Assembly: GCA_009692425.1 (NCBI GenBank)
Contig: SHZF01000003.1
Span: forward strand, 1 to 64,000
Origin: Myxococcales bacterium
Lineage (GTDB): Bacteria; Myxococcota_A; UBA9042
DNA: 64,000 nt
Reading direction: 5' to 3'
The first letter of the stretch is position 1; every line of letters starts with the position of its first letter. Made by a program: the position numbers and the translations under genes. Positions 8,625 through 17,054 of the stretch are shown here, piece after piece. The notes beneath the pieces were generated by a model. That model was not told the DNA's origin. It ran no database searches and was given only the letters and a program-made list of their open reading frames with translations.

Positions 8625-9374
8625 CTACTCTCCCAGCCACGCCGTGACGCCCGACGCGTACTTCGAATGTCGCCCCGTGCGCCACGGCAGGTCTCGCAGC
8701 GCGTCGCCGGCCAAATCGCGCTCGGCCGCCGCGCACTTCAACTCCACGACCAGCACGCGGTGCTGGTGCACGGTCTGGCGCAGTTCGGGGCGCATGCGGC
8801 CAATCTGTGCCATGGCGACCACGTCGGCGTCGATCGTCACGCGCAGCCGTTCGTCGCGCGAGAGAAAGTAACTGCGCCGGTAGCGCGTGATCAGTACGGG
8901 TTCCGGCCGGGCGTCGATGTGGGGTTGCAGTGCCGTTCCGGTCACCGCTGCACGCAGGAGTGCGGTGATTTCGCGCCAGGTCTGGCGGTGGAGGTCGAGC
9001 GAGGCGGCCATCGCAGCCGACGCCTTCCAGCCCACGGTATCGATGCGGCCCTTGACTTCGAGTTGCGCCTGCACTGGGGTCCACGTTGCGCCGTACCAGC
9101 GCAAGCGGACCTTTTCGCGCAGCGACAGGCCCGCGCCGTTGGCCAAGAAGTCCTCGAGCACCACTGAGTCGTAGTAGACGCTCGTCACGACGCGATCCGC
9201 AAAGCCACTGCGGAACCCGGCCCGGTGCGTGCGTACCCACGCGGCAAGGCGTGCGCCTTCCTCCGCGCGCACGAGCCATTTCACTTCGTGGCGCAGGGGG
9301 CCGGGGCGCAGCGCGGTTGCGATCGGCGCCAGCACGCTCGCGGTCCAGCCCGGCGTGATCGATGTCGGCCTCAC
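8625..9374 (-). CDS. VTC-domain (polyphosphate polymerase-like) protein
   Basis: 249 residues. The tunnel-fold signature of the VTC/CYTH-like group is visible: RHEVKWLV near the N-terminus, SVYYDS, LREKVRLRWYG, LEVKGR, ITRYRRSYF, LRVTIDADV, VLVVELKC and RHSKYASG near the end. In eukaryotes this domain makes polyphosphate. In bacteria such genes sit beside DUF4956 and CotH-like genes, exactly as here. ATG 9374 overlaps the TGA of the upstream gene in an ATGA, implying translational coupling. No membrane segment of its own is seen; it is probably cytoplasmic or at the membrane with DUF4956. Confidence 0.85.
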   Translation of the reverse strand: MRPTSITPGWTASVLAPIATALRPGPLRHEVKWLVRAEEGARLAAWVRTHRAGFRSGFADRVVTSVYYDSVVLEDFLANGAGLSLREKVRLRWYGATWTPVQAQLEVKGRIDTVGWKASAAMAASLDLHRQTWREITALLRAAVTGTALQPHIDARPEPVLITRYRRSYFLSRDERLRVTIDADVVAMAQIGRMRPELRQTVHQHRVLVVELKCAAAERDLAGDALRDLPWRTGRHSKYASGVTAWLGE

Positions 9375-10612
9375 GGCGCAACCCCGCGCGGCCCAGGTGT
9401 GGACTCGTGCAGCCGGAGCGTGTCCGAATGGGCCGCGATCGAAAGGGCGCGGGCCCGCAATGCCAAGGTCTCGCGATGCAGAACGGCAAGATCGACGCCA
9501 GGCAGCGCCCCCGCCACACGCCGGGCCAAGGCCTCCAGCCTGGCTGGCTCCCGCAGGGCTGTCGCTACCACAGTCCGTGCGGCAGCGAACGTCGTGCGGA
9601 AGGTGCCCGACGCGAGCAACCGCTCAACGAGCCGGCCGGCCGTGGCGCTGCGGCCGGTGTCCGCCGGCTGCGGTCGCACGATGGGAAGCAGGCCGACGTC
9701 ACCCGACCCCAACAGCCAGCGCGCGTTCGACCAGTCCATGGCCTCGGGCAACCCGGCCGCTTCGGCGACCGCCAGCGTCAGCGCCGTCGCCGTGATGTCC
9801 ACGGCCAGTTCTGGGGGCAGTTGGCCCGACGCGAGGCCAAGCAACAGCGCGCGCCCGCGCAACCAGGACGGCCCCTGGACGACGCTGCCCGCGACTCCCT
9901 CGGCGCGCGGTTCCAGGTCCGCCGGGTCGCCCCAGGTCCACGCATCGGCCGGCGCTCCCGCGACCGGGGTCGGGTCCCACCCCAGCAGGACGGCGCCGGA
10001 GCGCGTGCCAAGCGCGGCCGGCTCGGGGACTTCGACGAGGACCACGGCACCCGCGGCCTTGGCGTCGATCTCCAACAGGGCCGCCGTCGCCCGCGGAGCC
10101 GGCAATCCCATCATGCGCAGGGCTTCGGCGAGCACGCGCTCGCGCAACAGGTCGGGACGCTGCGGGTCATCGACGACGAAGCGGCGCATTCCACCTACGT
10201 CACCGGCCGCAGCGAGGTGGATGCGCAGGCGTCCCAGACCGTCGTGTCGCGTCTCGGACTCGATGCCACCGTGCAGGGCCACCTCGGCCGGAAAACTCCG
10301 ACCCTCGTAGCGCAACGTCGCGGGTACGTTGCCATTGCTTCCGGCCGTGCGCCCGCCGGATTCGCGCCAGGCTTGGCGCCGGTCGCGCAACTTCTGGAGA
10401 TGCTTGAACTTGAGCTCCAACCCCACGGTGGGCAGCGCCAGCGGCAGCGTGGCGACACCCGACGTGAGCCACGGGCGCCAGCGGTCCAGGGTCAGGCCCA
10501 ACGCCGCGCCGGTTGCCAGGCCCAGTACGGCGGCCATCGCGAGCATGGCGCGCGCAGGTAGCGGAGCATGGAACCCACCGCTCTCGCCGCGAGTCCGGCG
10601 CAAGACCTCCAT
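9371..10612 (-). CDS. divergent CotH-like membrane-anchored protein
   Basis: 413 residues from ATG 10612, which overlaps the preceding gene's TGA. One membrane segment near residues 20-45 (MLAMAAVLGLATGAALGL) is followed by a globular part. RSFPAEVALHGGIESE, LRIHLAA and LAEALRMMGLPAPRATAALLEI follow the order of conserved CotH-family blocks (protein-kinase-like fold). The E-D and D-x-N catalytic signatures of active CotH kinases are not evident, so it may be an inactive or very divergent member. Context between DUF4956 and VTC genes supports the family call, since these three commonly occur together. Confidence 0.55.
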   Translation of the reverse strand: MEVLRRTRGESGGFHAPLPARAMLAMAAVLGLATGAALGLTLDRWRPWLTSGVATLPLALPTVGLELKFKHLQKLRDRRQAWRESGGRTAGSNGNVPATLRYEGRSFPAEVALHGGIESETRHDGLGRLRIHLAAAGDVGGMRRFVVDDPQRPDLLRERVLAEALRMMGLPAPRATAALLEIDAKAAGAVVLVEVPEPAALGTRSGAVLLGWDPTPVAGAPADAWTWGDPADLEPRAEGVAGSVVQGPSWLRGRALLLGLASGQLPPELAVDITATALTLAVAEAAGLPEAMDWSNARWLLGSGDVGLLPIVRPQPADTGRSATAGRLVERLLASGTFRTTFAAARTVVATALREPARLEALARRVAGALPGVDLAVLHRETLALRARALSIAAHSDTLRLHESTPGPRGVAP

Positions 10613-11307
10613 CAGATGGCCGGCAGCCGGCCCTGATCGACAAGCGTCAGGCGCACGCCCGGGAAGCGCGTCTCCAGTTCCCCGCACACGGCGTGCACGT
10701 CGGCGACGCCTCGCACGTCGACGAACCATGCGAGTTCGACGCGGCCTGGCTCGCTGTCAAAACGCCGCAGGTCGATGCGTTGGCAATGGCGCTGCAGGAC
10801 CTGGTGCGCAGGCTGCACGACGGCGGCCGCAGACTCCGCGCCGACGTCGAGCGAGAAGCTCAGGTACAGGTTGCGCGCCGCGAGTCGCCGCCCGCGCAGT
10901 TGGACCAGTCCGACCATCAACGCGATCACAACCGCGCCGGCGGTGGTCGCCACGCGGTAATCGGCACCGAGTCCCAGGCCGATCGTGATCGCGAAAAACA
11001 GGTACGCAAGCTCCTCCGGCTCCTTGATCGGCGTGCGGAATCGCACGATCGACAGCGCGCCCACCAAGCCCAGCGACAACGCGAGCGACGACTTCACCAC
11101 CGCGATGAGCAGCGTCGTCACGGCCGCCACGAACGGCAGCACCCGCGCCAACGCGTCGCGGCTGCCCAGCGTGAGGCCGAAGCGCCGGTAGTGGATGCCG
11201 ACCATCCAGGAGAGGCCGCCGGAGATCACGATGTTGAGAACCAGTTCGGCGACATCGAGCGGCGGTTGCGCGGCGTGCACCAAGTTCAAGGGACCGACTT
11301 CGTTCAT
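10612..11307 (-). CDS. DUF4956 family membrane protein
   Basis: 231 residues. Four hydrophobic segments lie in the first ~130 residues, with the conserved stretch SLGLVGALSIVRFRTPIKEPEE and YLFFAITIGLGLG that marks DUF4956. The C-terminal half is soluble. Biochemical role is unknown; recurrent linkage to VTC and CotH genes suggests a membrane complex with them. It is first in a three-gene operon with ATGA overlaps at both junctions. The start ATG 11307 faces the YihY-type gene across a ~200-bp divergent region. Confidence 0.8.
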   Translation of the reverse strand: MNEVGPLNLVHAAQPPLDVAELVLNIVISGGLSWMVGIHYRRFGLTLGSRDALARVLPFVAAVTTLLIAVVKSSLALSLGLVGALSIVRFRTPIKEPEELAYLFFAITIGLGLGADYRVATTAGAVVIALMVGLVQLRGRRLAARNLYLSFSLDVGAESAAAVVQPAHQVLQRHCQRIDLRRFDSEPGRVELAWFVDVRGVADVHAVCGELETRFPGVRLTLVDQGRLPAI

Positions 11308-11514
11308 GCTCGCTCCGCAGCGGCGGGCACGCGACCAGTCGAACTCGCTGAATTCACTTCAACCAGTTCTTGGCCGACAGGACCCGAACCCACAACCTGA
11401 AGCCTGTTGGACGAGAGGCCGACACGCTCCTAGAACCGGGGCCCGATCTGGGCGATAGTCCCAGCGACTCCCCGTGGGCACCCAGATGCGCGGCCCCCTA
11501 GCCTGAGGTTGCCC

Positions 11515-12630
11515 ATGTCCCGGCGTCGAGGCAAGCAAACTGGCAAGTCGCCTGCCCCGCCGCTCCACCCGTTGCCTGCCGCGCCACGGCCGGCGCGCCC
11601 TGGCGGTGCTCCCGCGCAGGCCCAGGCGTCTGCGTGGCGCCGCGCTCTGGCGGGCGTGCTCCGGTGGCCGCTTCGTACGCAAGCGCTTGTGAAGCAAGCG
11701 AACACCTGGCTGCGCGGCCGCCACCCCATTCTCTCCGACGCGCTGCACCGCATGGTGGTCGCCGACGTGGTGGACCGGGCCGCGGCCCTGGCGTTGTTTT
11801 GTGTGCTCGCCGCCGTGCCGACGCTTTTCGTCGGGCTGTCCGCGCTCGGCTTCGTGCTTGGCGCCGTCGATGAGGCGGGCGACGTCACCGGCGTCGATTT
11901 CGCGTTCCGCAGCCGCAGCCTCATGCGTGTCGCCGCGTGGCTCGAAGGGGCCCTGCCCGGTGTGGCCTGGCAACCGGCTGAGTTTGCCCACGCGCTCGTG
12001 CGCGACCGCACCCAGAACGGGATCGTGGGCACGATCTTCGCCGTCTCGTTGGGCCTGACCGTGTTCACCCGTATCGACGCCGCCGTGCGCGCCGTATTTG
12101 ACAAGCCGGCGCGGTCGGCCCTGCGCGCCGCCGGCTTTTTCAGCGGTTTCGTGCTGCTCGCGGCCCTGCTTGCGGTGGTGGCCACGATTGCAGCCCCGCT
12201 GTCGGAATGGGCCCTGCGTGTGGCCAGCCGCAGCATGAAGCAGGCGTCGCTCGGCATCGTCGATATCGACGCCGTCGCGCTTGCCGTTGCCGCGTCGCAG
12301 GTGCTGCCGGTGGCGATCACCTTCTACGCACTGGTGCGCTGGTCGGTCGGCGACATCGGCAAACGGCGGCTTGGAGTCGTTGCGGTCGGATTCGGCGCGC
12401 TGTGGTTCCTGGGGCAGCGTGTCTTTACGGTATATGTCAAGAATGTCGTGCACATGGATGCCGTGTATGGTGCGCTCACCGGCGTCGTCGCGCTGATCAT
12501 GTGGCTTTTCTATGCAAACATCGCGTTTCTCGTCGCCGTGGCCCTGCTGGCGGCGTGGGAGCGCTGCCGCACGACGCCGCACCGCAGCGGCGACAGGACA
12601 TCGCCACGCCATCCTCCCCATGCCCGGTAG
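11515..12630 (+). CDS. YihY/UPF0761 (BrkB-type) inner-membrane protein
   Basis: 371 residues. A basic, Pro-rich N-terminus of about 60 residues is followed by six or so hydrophobic segments. Family landmarks are ALALFCVLAAVPTLFVG, RIDAAVRAVF, WSVGDIGKRRLG and, near the end, VYGALTGVVALIMWLFY plus the following hydrophobic helix. The family was once called ribonuclease BN but has no proven nuclease activity; function is unknown. I prefer ATG 11515 to the TTG six bases earlier. It is monocistronic and divergent from the DUF4956 operon. Confidence 0.85.
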   Translation: MSRRRGKQTGKSPAPPLHPLPAAPRPARPGGAPAQAQASAWRRALAGVLRWPLRTQALVKQANTWLRGRHPILSDALHRMVVADVVDRAAALALFCVLAAVPTLFVGLSALGFVLGAVDEAGDVTGVDFAFRSRSLMRVAAWLEGALPGVAWQPAEFAHALVRDRTQNGIVGTIFAVSLGLTVFTRIDAAVRAVFDKPARSALRAAGFFSGFVLLAALLAVVATIAAPLSEWALRVASRSMKQASLGIVDIDAVALAVAASQVLPVAITFYALVRWSVGDIGKRRLGVVAVGFGALWFLGQRVFTVYVKNVVHMDAVYGALTGVVALIMWLFYANIAFLVAVALLAAWERCRTTPHRSGDRTSPRHPPHAR

Positions 12631-12726
12631 CAGTTGGCCGGGTCGCCAAGTTCGCGGCTGACGCCGACTCGCGGCAACGGCAAGAGGATCGACTTGTTCC
12701 CGTCGCCGTCCTAAGGTGTGCGCCTC

Positions 12727-13116
12727 ATGCTGACTGCCGCCCTGTTCGAACTGCGCCGCACCTTCCGCTTCGAAGCCGCTCACCGGTTGCCGCACGTGGC
12801 GCCTGAGCACAAGTGTGCGCGCCTGCACGGCCACAGCTTCGAGGTCGAGGTGGTCGTCCGCGGGGCCCTCGATGCGCGGCTCGGTTGGGTCATGGATTAC
12901 GCGGACCTCAAGGCCGCAGCCGGCCCAATCATTGACGAGTTGGACCACCGCTACCTCAACGAACTCGATGGCCTGACGAACCCGACGTCTGAAGTCGTCT
13001 GTGTCTGGCTCTGGCAGCGCCTCGCGCCACGCCTGACGGGACTGTACGCGCTGACGCTGCGCGAAACCTGCACGACGGCCTGTACCTACTATGGGCCGCG
13101 GGGAGGCGAAGCATGA
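12727..13116 (+). CDS. queD: 6-carboxytetrahydropterin synthase-like protein (QueD/PTPS family)
   Basis: 129 residues, normal for QueD. It shows FRFEAAHRL, KCARLHGHSFEVEV, VMDYADLK, LDHRYLN, NPTSEVV and RETCTTACTYYG, covering the zinc histidines, the catalytic Cys before LHGH and the pterin-binding glutamate. QueD makes 6-carboxy-5,6,7,8-tetrahydropterin in queuosine synthesis; a related pterin role is possible. ATG 12727 is chosen; a GTG at 12718 is also in frame. The next gene starts within its stop codon (ATGA). No other queuosine gene is in the window. Confidence 0.9.
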   Translation: MLTAALFELRRTFRFEAAHRLPHVAPEHKCARLHGHSFEVEVVVRGALDARLGWVMDYADLKAAAGPIIDELDHRYLNELDGLTNPTSEVVCVWLWQRLAPRLTGLYALTLRETCTTACTYYGPRGGEA

Positions 13117-13619
13117 CCGCACCCACCGAACGCTTCGGCATTCGCCTCGACAAGCAGTATTTCAACTTTGGGTCCGCCCACTTTCTCATTTTTTCCGATG
13201 GCACGCGCGAAGAGCTTCACGGCCACAACTGGCAGGCCACGCTCGAACTCGACGGCGCGCTCGATTCCGGGCACGTCGTGGCGGATTTCATCGTCGTCAA
13301 GCCGATATTCAAGGCGTGTTGCGACGAGTTGGACCACCGCACGTTGCTGCCGCTCCACAATCCGCTCCTGCGCGTCGAGACCCGCGACGACGGTGTGCAC
13401 GCCTGGTTTGGCGCGGACCACTGGCTGGTGCCCGCGCGCGATGTGCGACTGCTCGACCTCGCCAACACGTCGAGTGAGTTGCTCGCGCGCTGGCTGTGCG
13501 AGCGCCTTCTCGCTCGCATCGCCGCCGTGCTGCCAGCGCTGCGGATCGAGCGCGTGCTCGTCACCGTGCAGGAGTCGCCGGGGCAGTCGGCGGTGTACGA
13601 GCGCCGGGGCCCTGCGTGA
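13113..13619 (+). CDS. second 6-pyruvoyl-tetrahydropterin-synthase-family protein
   Basis: 168 residues. FNFGSAHFL, EELHGHNWQATLEL, VADFIVVK, LDHRTLLPLHNP and NTSSELLARWL show the same fold as the preceding gene, with zinc-type histidines retained. The Cys that QueD has just before LHGH is absent, and there is an insert after the DHR block. It is therefore a paralogue with probably different chemistry. It overlaps the preceding gene by ATGA and the following one by GTGA, so the three are translationally coupled. Substrate unknown. Confidence 0.8.
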   Translation: MTAPTERFGIRLDKQYFNFGSAHFLIFSDGTREELHGHNWQATLELDGALDSGHVVADFIVVKPIFKACCDELDHRTLLPLHNPLLRVETRDDGVHAWFGADHWLVPARDVRLLDLANTSSELLARWLCERLLARIAAVLPALRIERVLVTVQESPGQSAVYERRGPA

Positions 13620-15565
13620 CGATCCGCGCTGCGGCGGGGGCGCCAGCAATGTCGTCGGGCGCGTCCGCCGCGTGGGCTGCCGGCGGCATTGCGACGGCCG
13701 CCCTCGCCTGGTACGGCGCTCCGTCGGCGTCCTGGTTGGATTCCGGCGAGTTGATCGCCGCGGCGCGCGAACTCGGCGTTGTCCATCCGCCGGGCCACCC
13801 CGCCTGGCTCTCGCTGGTTGGGCTCGCAGACGGGCTGCCGCTCGGGCCCCACATGGCTCGCGTGGCGTGGCTGAGCGCCCTGGCCTGTGGCGCCGCCGTG
13901 TTCGCGCTCGTGCACGCGGCCGGCCGTATCGATGCGGCCCCGTTGTCGCGGTGGTGGCAGGCCTTCGCCGCGATCGCACCCGGATTGCTGCTGTTGGGAT
14001 GCACCTCCCTGTGGTTGGTCGGCGTGCGTGCCGAGGTCTATGCCCTGCAACTCGCGACGAACATGTGGGCGCTCGGCGCCGCGCTCGGTGCGGGGGCTGC
14101 GGCGGCGCGCGGCGAAGTCCGGCCGGCCCTCGTCGGCCTGGCAAGCTGCGGTCTGGGCCTCGCGCTCGGCCTGCTCAACCACCATTGGGTCGCTCTTTTT
14201 GCCATGCCCGCTTGTCTGGTTGCGGCCGGGCCGGCCCTGGCGCTGGCGTGGCGGCGCCACCGCAGCGTGCTGGGTGCGGCGGTGCTGGCGTGTGCATGGC
14301 TCGGCGCCGCGTACCTGGCCCTCTACTGGCGCGCCGGAGCCCCTGTCGAACTGCGTTGGGGCGACCCGACCACCTGGGCGGGGTGGTGGGACACGGTAAC
14401 GGCGCGTCACTTCCAGTCCGCAGTCACTGGCTCCGCCGTGCCGGTGCGCGACAACTTCGTTGTGCTGTTCGGCATGGTCCTGAGCGACCTGGGCCCGGTG
14501 GGCGCGGCCGGCGGCCTGGGTGGGCTGGTCGTACTCGGTGTCCAGCAGCGCTGGCGCATCGTGGTCGCGCTGGCGCTGGCGATCGGCGGTGCATTGGCGA
14601 CGAAGGCGCTCATGCCGATCGACACCGGCAACCCGGACGACCACGGCTACGTGCTGCTCGCGCCCGCGGCACTGGCGCTGGCGTTCGGTTGCGTGCTTCG
14701 GGCGCTCCTCGCGGCCGGGCAAGGCTGGGCGTTGCTCGCCACCGTCGCCACCGTCGGTCAACTGGCTGGGCAGGCCGGCGCCATCGCCACGGAACCTGCC
14801 TGCCAACTCGATGGCATGCGGTCGGGCGACGTCGTCGATGGCCACCTGCGCCGTACGTTGCCGCCGGGTGCGCTGTACCTGTCGAACCACTATGCGCTCG
14901 GCTTCAACGAGCAGGCTTTTCGCGTCGGCGAAGGGCGCAGGCCCGACGTGGTGGCCGCGCACTTGTCGTTCCGCACCGGAGACACCGACGGCGGGCTCGC
15001 GTTCCAGCGTGCCTGGGCTCGCGCGCACCCGCATCTGCGCGGCCTCGCGAGCGCTGCCGCGAACCTGCATCGGGCGCCCATCGGCAACGTGCTGGCCCTG
15101 GCCGAGGCACGCCCGGTCTACACGGAACAGGATGCCAGCCTGCGCATCCCGCCCGCCTACTACGGCTTCGACGGCCTGGTGCACCGCTTGCTCCCGGCGG
15201 CTGAGCGCTCCCTCGACTATGACCTTGCCGCCGAACGAGACCGCCGCGACCGCCTGTGGCGCCAGCTCTACGCGGGACTCGGGGCGAGCGCTTTCGACGA
15301 CGGGCCGACGCGTGCCGTGCTGGTGTGGCAGCACGCGCTGCAAGCGGCCCATGCCCTGCGCCGCGGTTGGCCGACCGTCGCCGGCATGGAGATCGAGCGC
15401 GCGCGGCGGCTGAGCCCCGTCGATGCGACGCTCGTCCGTCTCGACGCACGGCGCGCCCAACTGGAGGCGGCATGGCAACGCGCCGATACGAAAGCGTACC
15501 TTGGCCTGTGGCAGCAATACGCCGGCATGGACTGGGAAGCGCTCACGGCCCCGCTGCATCGCTGA
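13616..15565 (+). CDS. DUF2723 multi-spanning membrane protein
   Basis: 649 residues from GTG 13616, which overlaps the previous stop (GTGA); an ATG at 13649 is the alternative. The start of the protein carries the DUF2723 hallmark WLDSGELIAAARELGVVHPPGHP. About ten hydrophobic segments follow to roughly residue 400, then a soluble tail with NHYALGFNEQAFRVGEGRRPDVV. The family (TMEM260-like) has the architecture of GT-C lipid-linked sugar transferases, with an acidic residue in the first loop. An O-mannosyltransferase-like role is inferred, not shown. Its tail overlaps the next, convergent gene by 23 bp. Confidence 0.82.
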   Translation: MTIRAAAGAPAMSSGASAAWAAGGIATAALAWYGAPSASWLDSGELIAAARELGVVHPPGHPAWLSLVGLADGLPLGPHMARVAWLSALACGAAVFALVHAAGRIDAAPLSRWWQAFAAIAPGLLLLGCTSLWLVGVRAEVYALQLATNMWALGAALGAGAAAARGEVRPALVGLASCGLGLALGLLNHHWVALFAMPACLVAAGPALALAWRRHRSVLGAAVLACAWLGAAYLALYWRAGAPVELRWGDPTTWAGWWDTVTARHFQSAVTGSAVPVRDNFVVLFGMVLSDLGPVGAAGGLGGLVVLGVQQRWRIVVALALAIGGALATKALMPIDTGNPDDHGYVLLAPAALALAFGCVLRALLAAGQGWALLATVATVGQLAGQAGAIATEPACQLDGMRSGDVVDGHLRRTLPPGALYLSNHYALGFNEQAFRVGEGRRPDVVAAHLSFRTGDTDGGLAFQRAWARAHPHLRGLASAAANLHRAPIGNVLALAEARPVYTEQDASLRIPPAYYGFDGLVHRLLPAAERSLDYDLAAERDRRDRLWRQLYAGLGASAFDDGPTRAVLVWQHALQAAHALRRGWPTVAGMEIERARRLSPVDATLVRLDARRAQLEAAWQRADTKAYLGLWQQYAGMDWEALTAPLHR

Positions 15566-17000
15566 CTGCGGAGCGCCCGACGCCGCCGACTTCGACGACC
15601 CCGCTGGCAGCCCCACCCTCGTACAGCCGGATCACGCCGCGCGACACCTCGGACGCAAACTCCACCCACACCTTGTCCCGGTCGGCACCGTCGCCTGCCA
15701 CCGCGACCTCGAACGGAGTGCCACCCAGCGCGTGCAGCAAGGCCTGATGCGTCGCATCCTGCCGTTCCTCGTGTGCCGCCATCTCCGACGCATCGGCGCG
15801 GCCCGGCCGCACGACCGGCACAAGCGACTCGCCCAGCGCCAGCACGCTGAGCCGCCACGCACTCTCGGCCCAACTGCGGCGCGGCACGAACGAGGACAGT
15901 TTCTGCACGCCCCCCTTCTGCCCGAGGGCCTGGATGTCGGCGACAAAGCGATCCAGCGCGCCGAACTCGGGCAACTCCAGGGCGCCGGCTGCGCTGTGCT
16001 CGGGCGGCCCGTTCGTCCAACCCTGGAGGTCAGGCGTGTCCTGCCGATCCGGACCGTGGAGCCACTCGTACTCGGCCTCACTCAGCGCATTGTCGAGGAT
16101 CAGGAAAAGCGGCTGAACCGGCACCGACACCAGCGGTCGTCCGAAATCCGCCAGTTCGTCGACGTCGCAGCGCATCAGAAAGCCGGTCACGTCCGTCATC
16201 GACAGCCCGCTGGAGCCGAGTTGGATGCGCTTCTGCTGCAGGTCACCGATCGCGCGCTGCAGCACGGCCTGCCATTGGTGCAACTCCCCGAGCGCGGCGC
16301 CGACCGACTGGGCCGCGCGATAGCAGGCGTCGTCGGCCAGATCGAGCGACTCCACGCATGCCCGCGCCCGCCGGGCCCACGCCAGGTTGCGATCGATGCG
16401 GTCGCGCGCTTCCAGCACCCTCACTTCGGAGTGCGACCGCACCGAGCCCTCGGCATCGTCGACGATGCGGCGCAGGTTGTGGTGGAGGTGCTTGAGCGCG
16501 GGTGTCGCCTCCTGTCCGAGATCGCGGGACAACTCGACGTTCAGCACGCCGAGCGCAAGATCGCCCGCCTCCGGCTGGATGCCGAGCACGCGCCCGACGA
16601 TCGCGTAGAGCGCCTCGCCTCGATCGGTCAGCCGCACCTGGGCATCGACGACCTCGAGCCAGCCGCCCTTGCGCAACGAGCGCAGCACGGCCGCGCGGGC
16701 CTCGGGCAACAACCACGCAAAGTGGCGCGCGATCGCGTCGGTATCCCAGCGCGTGCGGTCCGACGACGCAAGTTCGGTGAGCACGGCCATGCGCACCGCG
16801 AAGTGAGCCTCGCCCAACCGCACGAGGTCGCGCAGAAGCGCAAAGTACGGCATGCCCGCCTGAGCCTGCTGCAGCGATGGCACGCTGGCCGCATCGAACT
16901 CGGGTGCCAACAACTCCGCCAACGCCGCGGCGGGCAGTTCCGGCTCGGGCTCGCCCGTGTCGCGGGCCGAAAGCGTTGGACCTGAGCGAGGGTCGGTCAT
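15543..17000 (-). CDS. winged-helix plus helical-bundle protein of unknown function
   Basis: 485 residues from ATG 17000 (a GTG at 17018 is less likely). Residues about 45-145 look like a winged helix (DAIARHFAWLLP, LRSLRKGGWLEV, VRLTDRGEALYAIVG). Residues about 160-310 are long amphipathic helices with HLHHNLRRI, DRIDRNLAWARRARACVESL and AIGDLQQKRIQL. The rest is mixed (VQPLFLILDNALSEAEYEWL). This order recalls kleisin-type proteins such as MukF, but no SMC gene is nearby and no specific motif proves it. No signal peptide or membrane segment is seen. Confidence 0.75.
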   Translation of the reverse strand: MTDPRSGPTLSARDTGEPEPELPAAALAELLAPEFDAASVPSLQQAQAGMPYFALLRDLVRLGEAHFAVRMAVLTELASSDRTRWDTDAIARHFAWLLPEARAAVLRSLRKGGWLEVVDAQVRLTDRGEALYAIVGRVLGIQPEAGDLALGVLNVELSRDLGQEATPALKHLHHNLRRIVDDAEGSVRSHSEVRVLEARDRIDRNLAWARRARACVESLDLADDACYRAAQSVGAALGELHQWQAVLQRAIGDLQQKRIQLGSSGLSMTDVTGFLMRCDVDELADFGRPLVSVPVQPLFLILDNALSEAEYEWLHGPDRQDTPDLQGWTNGPPEHSAAGALELPEFGALDRFVADIQALGQKGGVQKLSSFVPRRSWAESAWRLSVLALGESLVPVVRPGRADASEMAAHEERQDATHQALLHALGGTPFEVAVAGDGADRDKVWVEFASEVSRGVIRLYEGGAASGVVEVGGVGRSAVSDAAGP

Positions 17001-17054
17001 GGCGGCGCAGTGTGCCACGGGGGGCGACCGCCGGCTACATCCGACGGCGCGCGC

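Noticed and set aside
11365-11430. tRNA-like sequence on the minus strand (GGTTGTGGGTTCGGGTCC with TTCGGGT as a T-loop-like heptamer, and a CTTCAG stretch recalling selC).
   Set aside because: The anticodon stem does not pair, the T stem needs several G-T pairs, the invariant A58 is G, and there is no acceptor stem or long variable arm. At best a tRNA relic.
15543-17000. Wadjet or MukBEF-type defence/condensin locus.
   Set aside because: Only one gene has a vaguely kleisin-like layout; there is no SMC, KITE or nuclease gene nearby.
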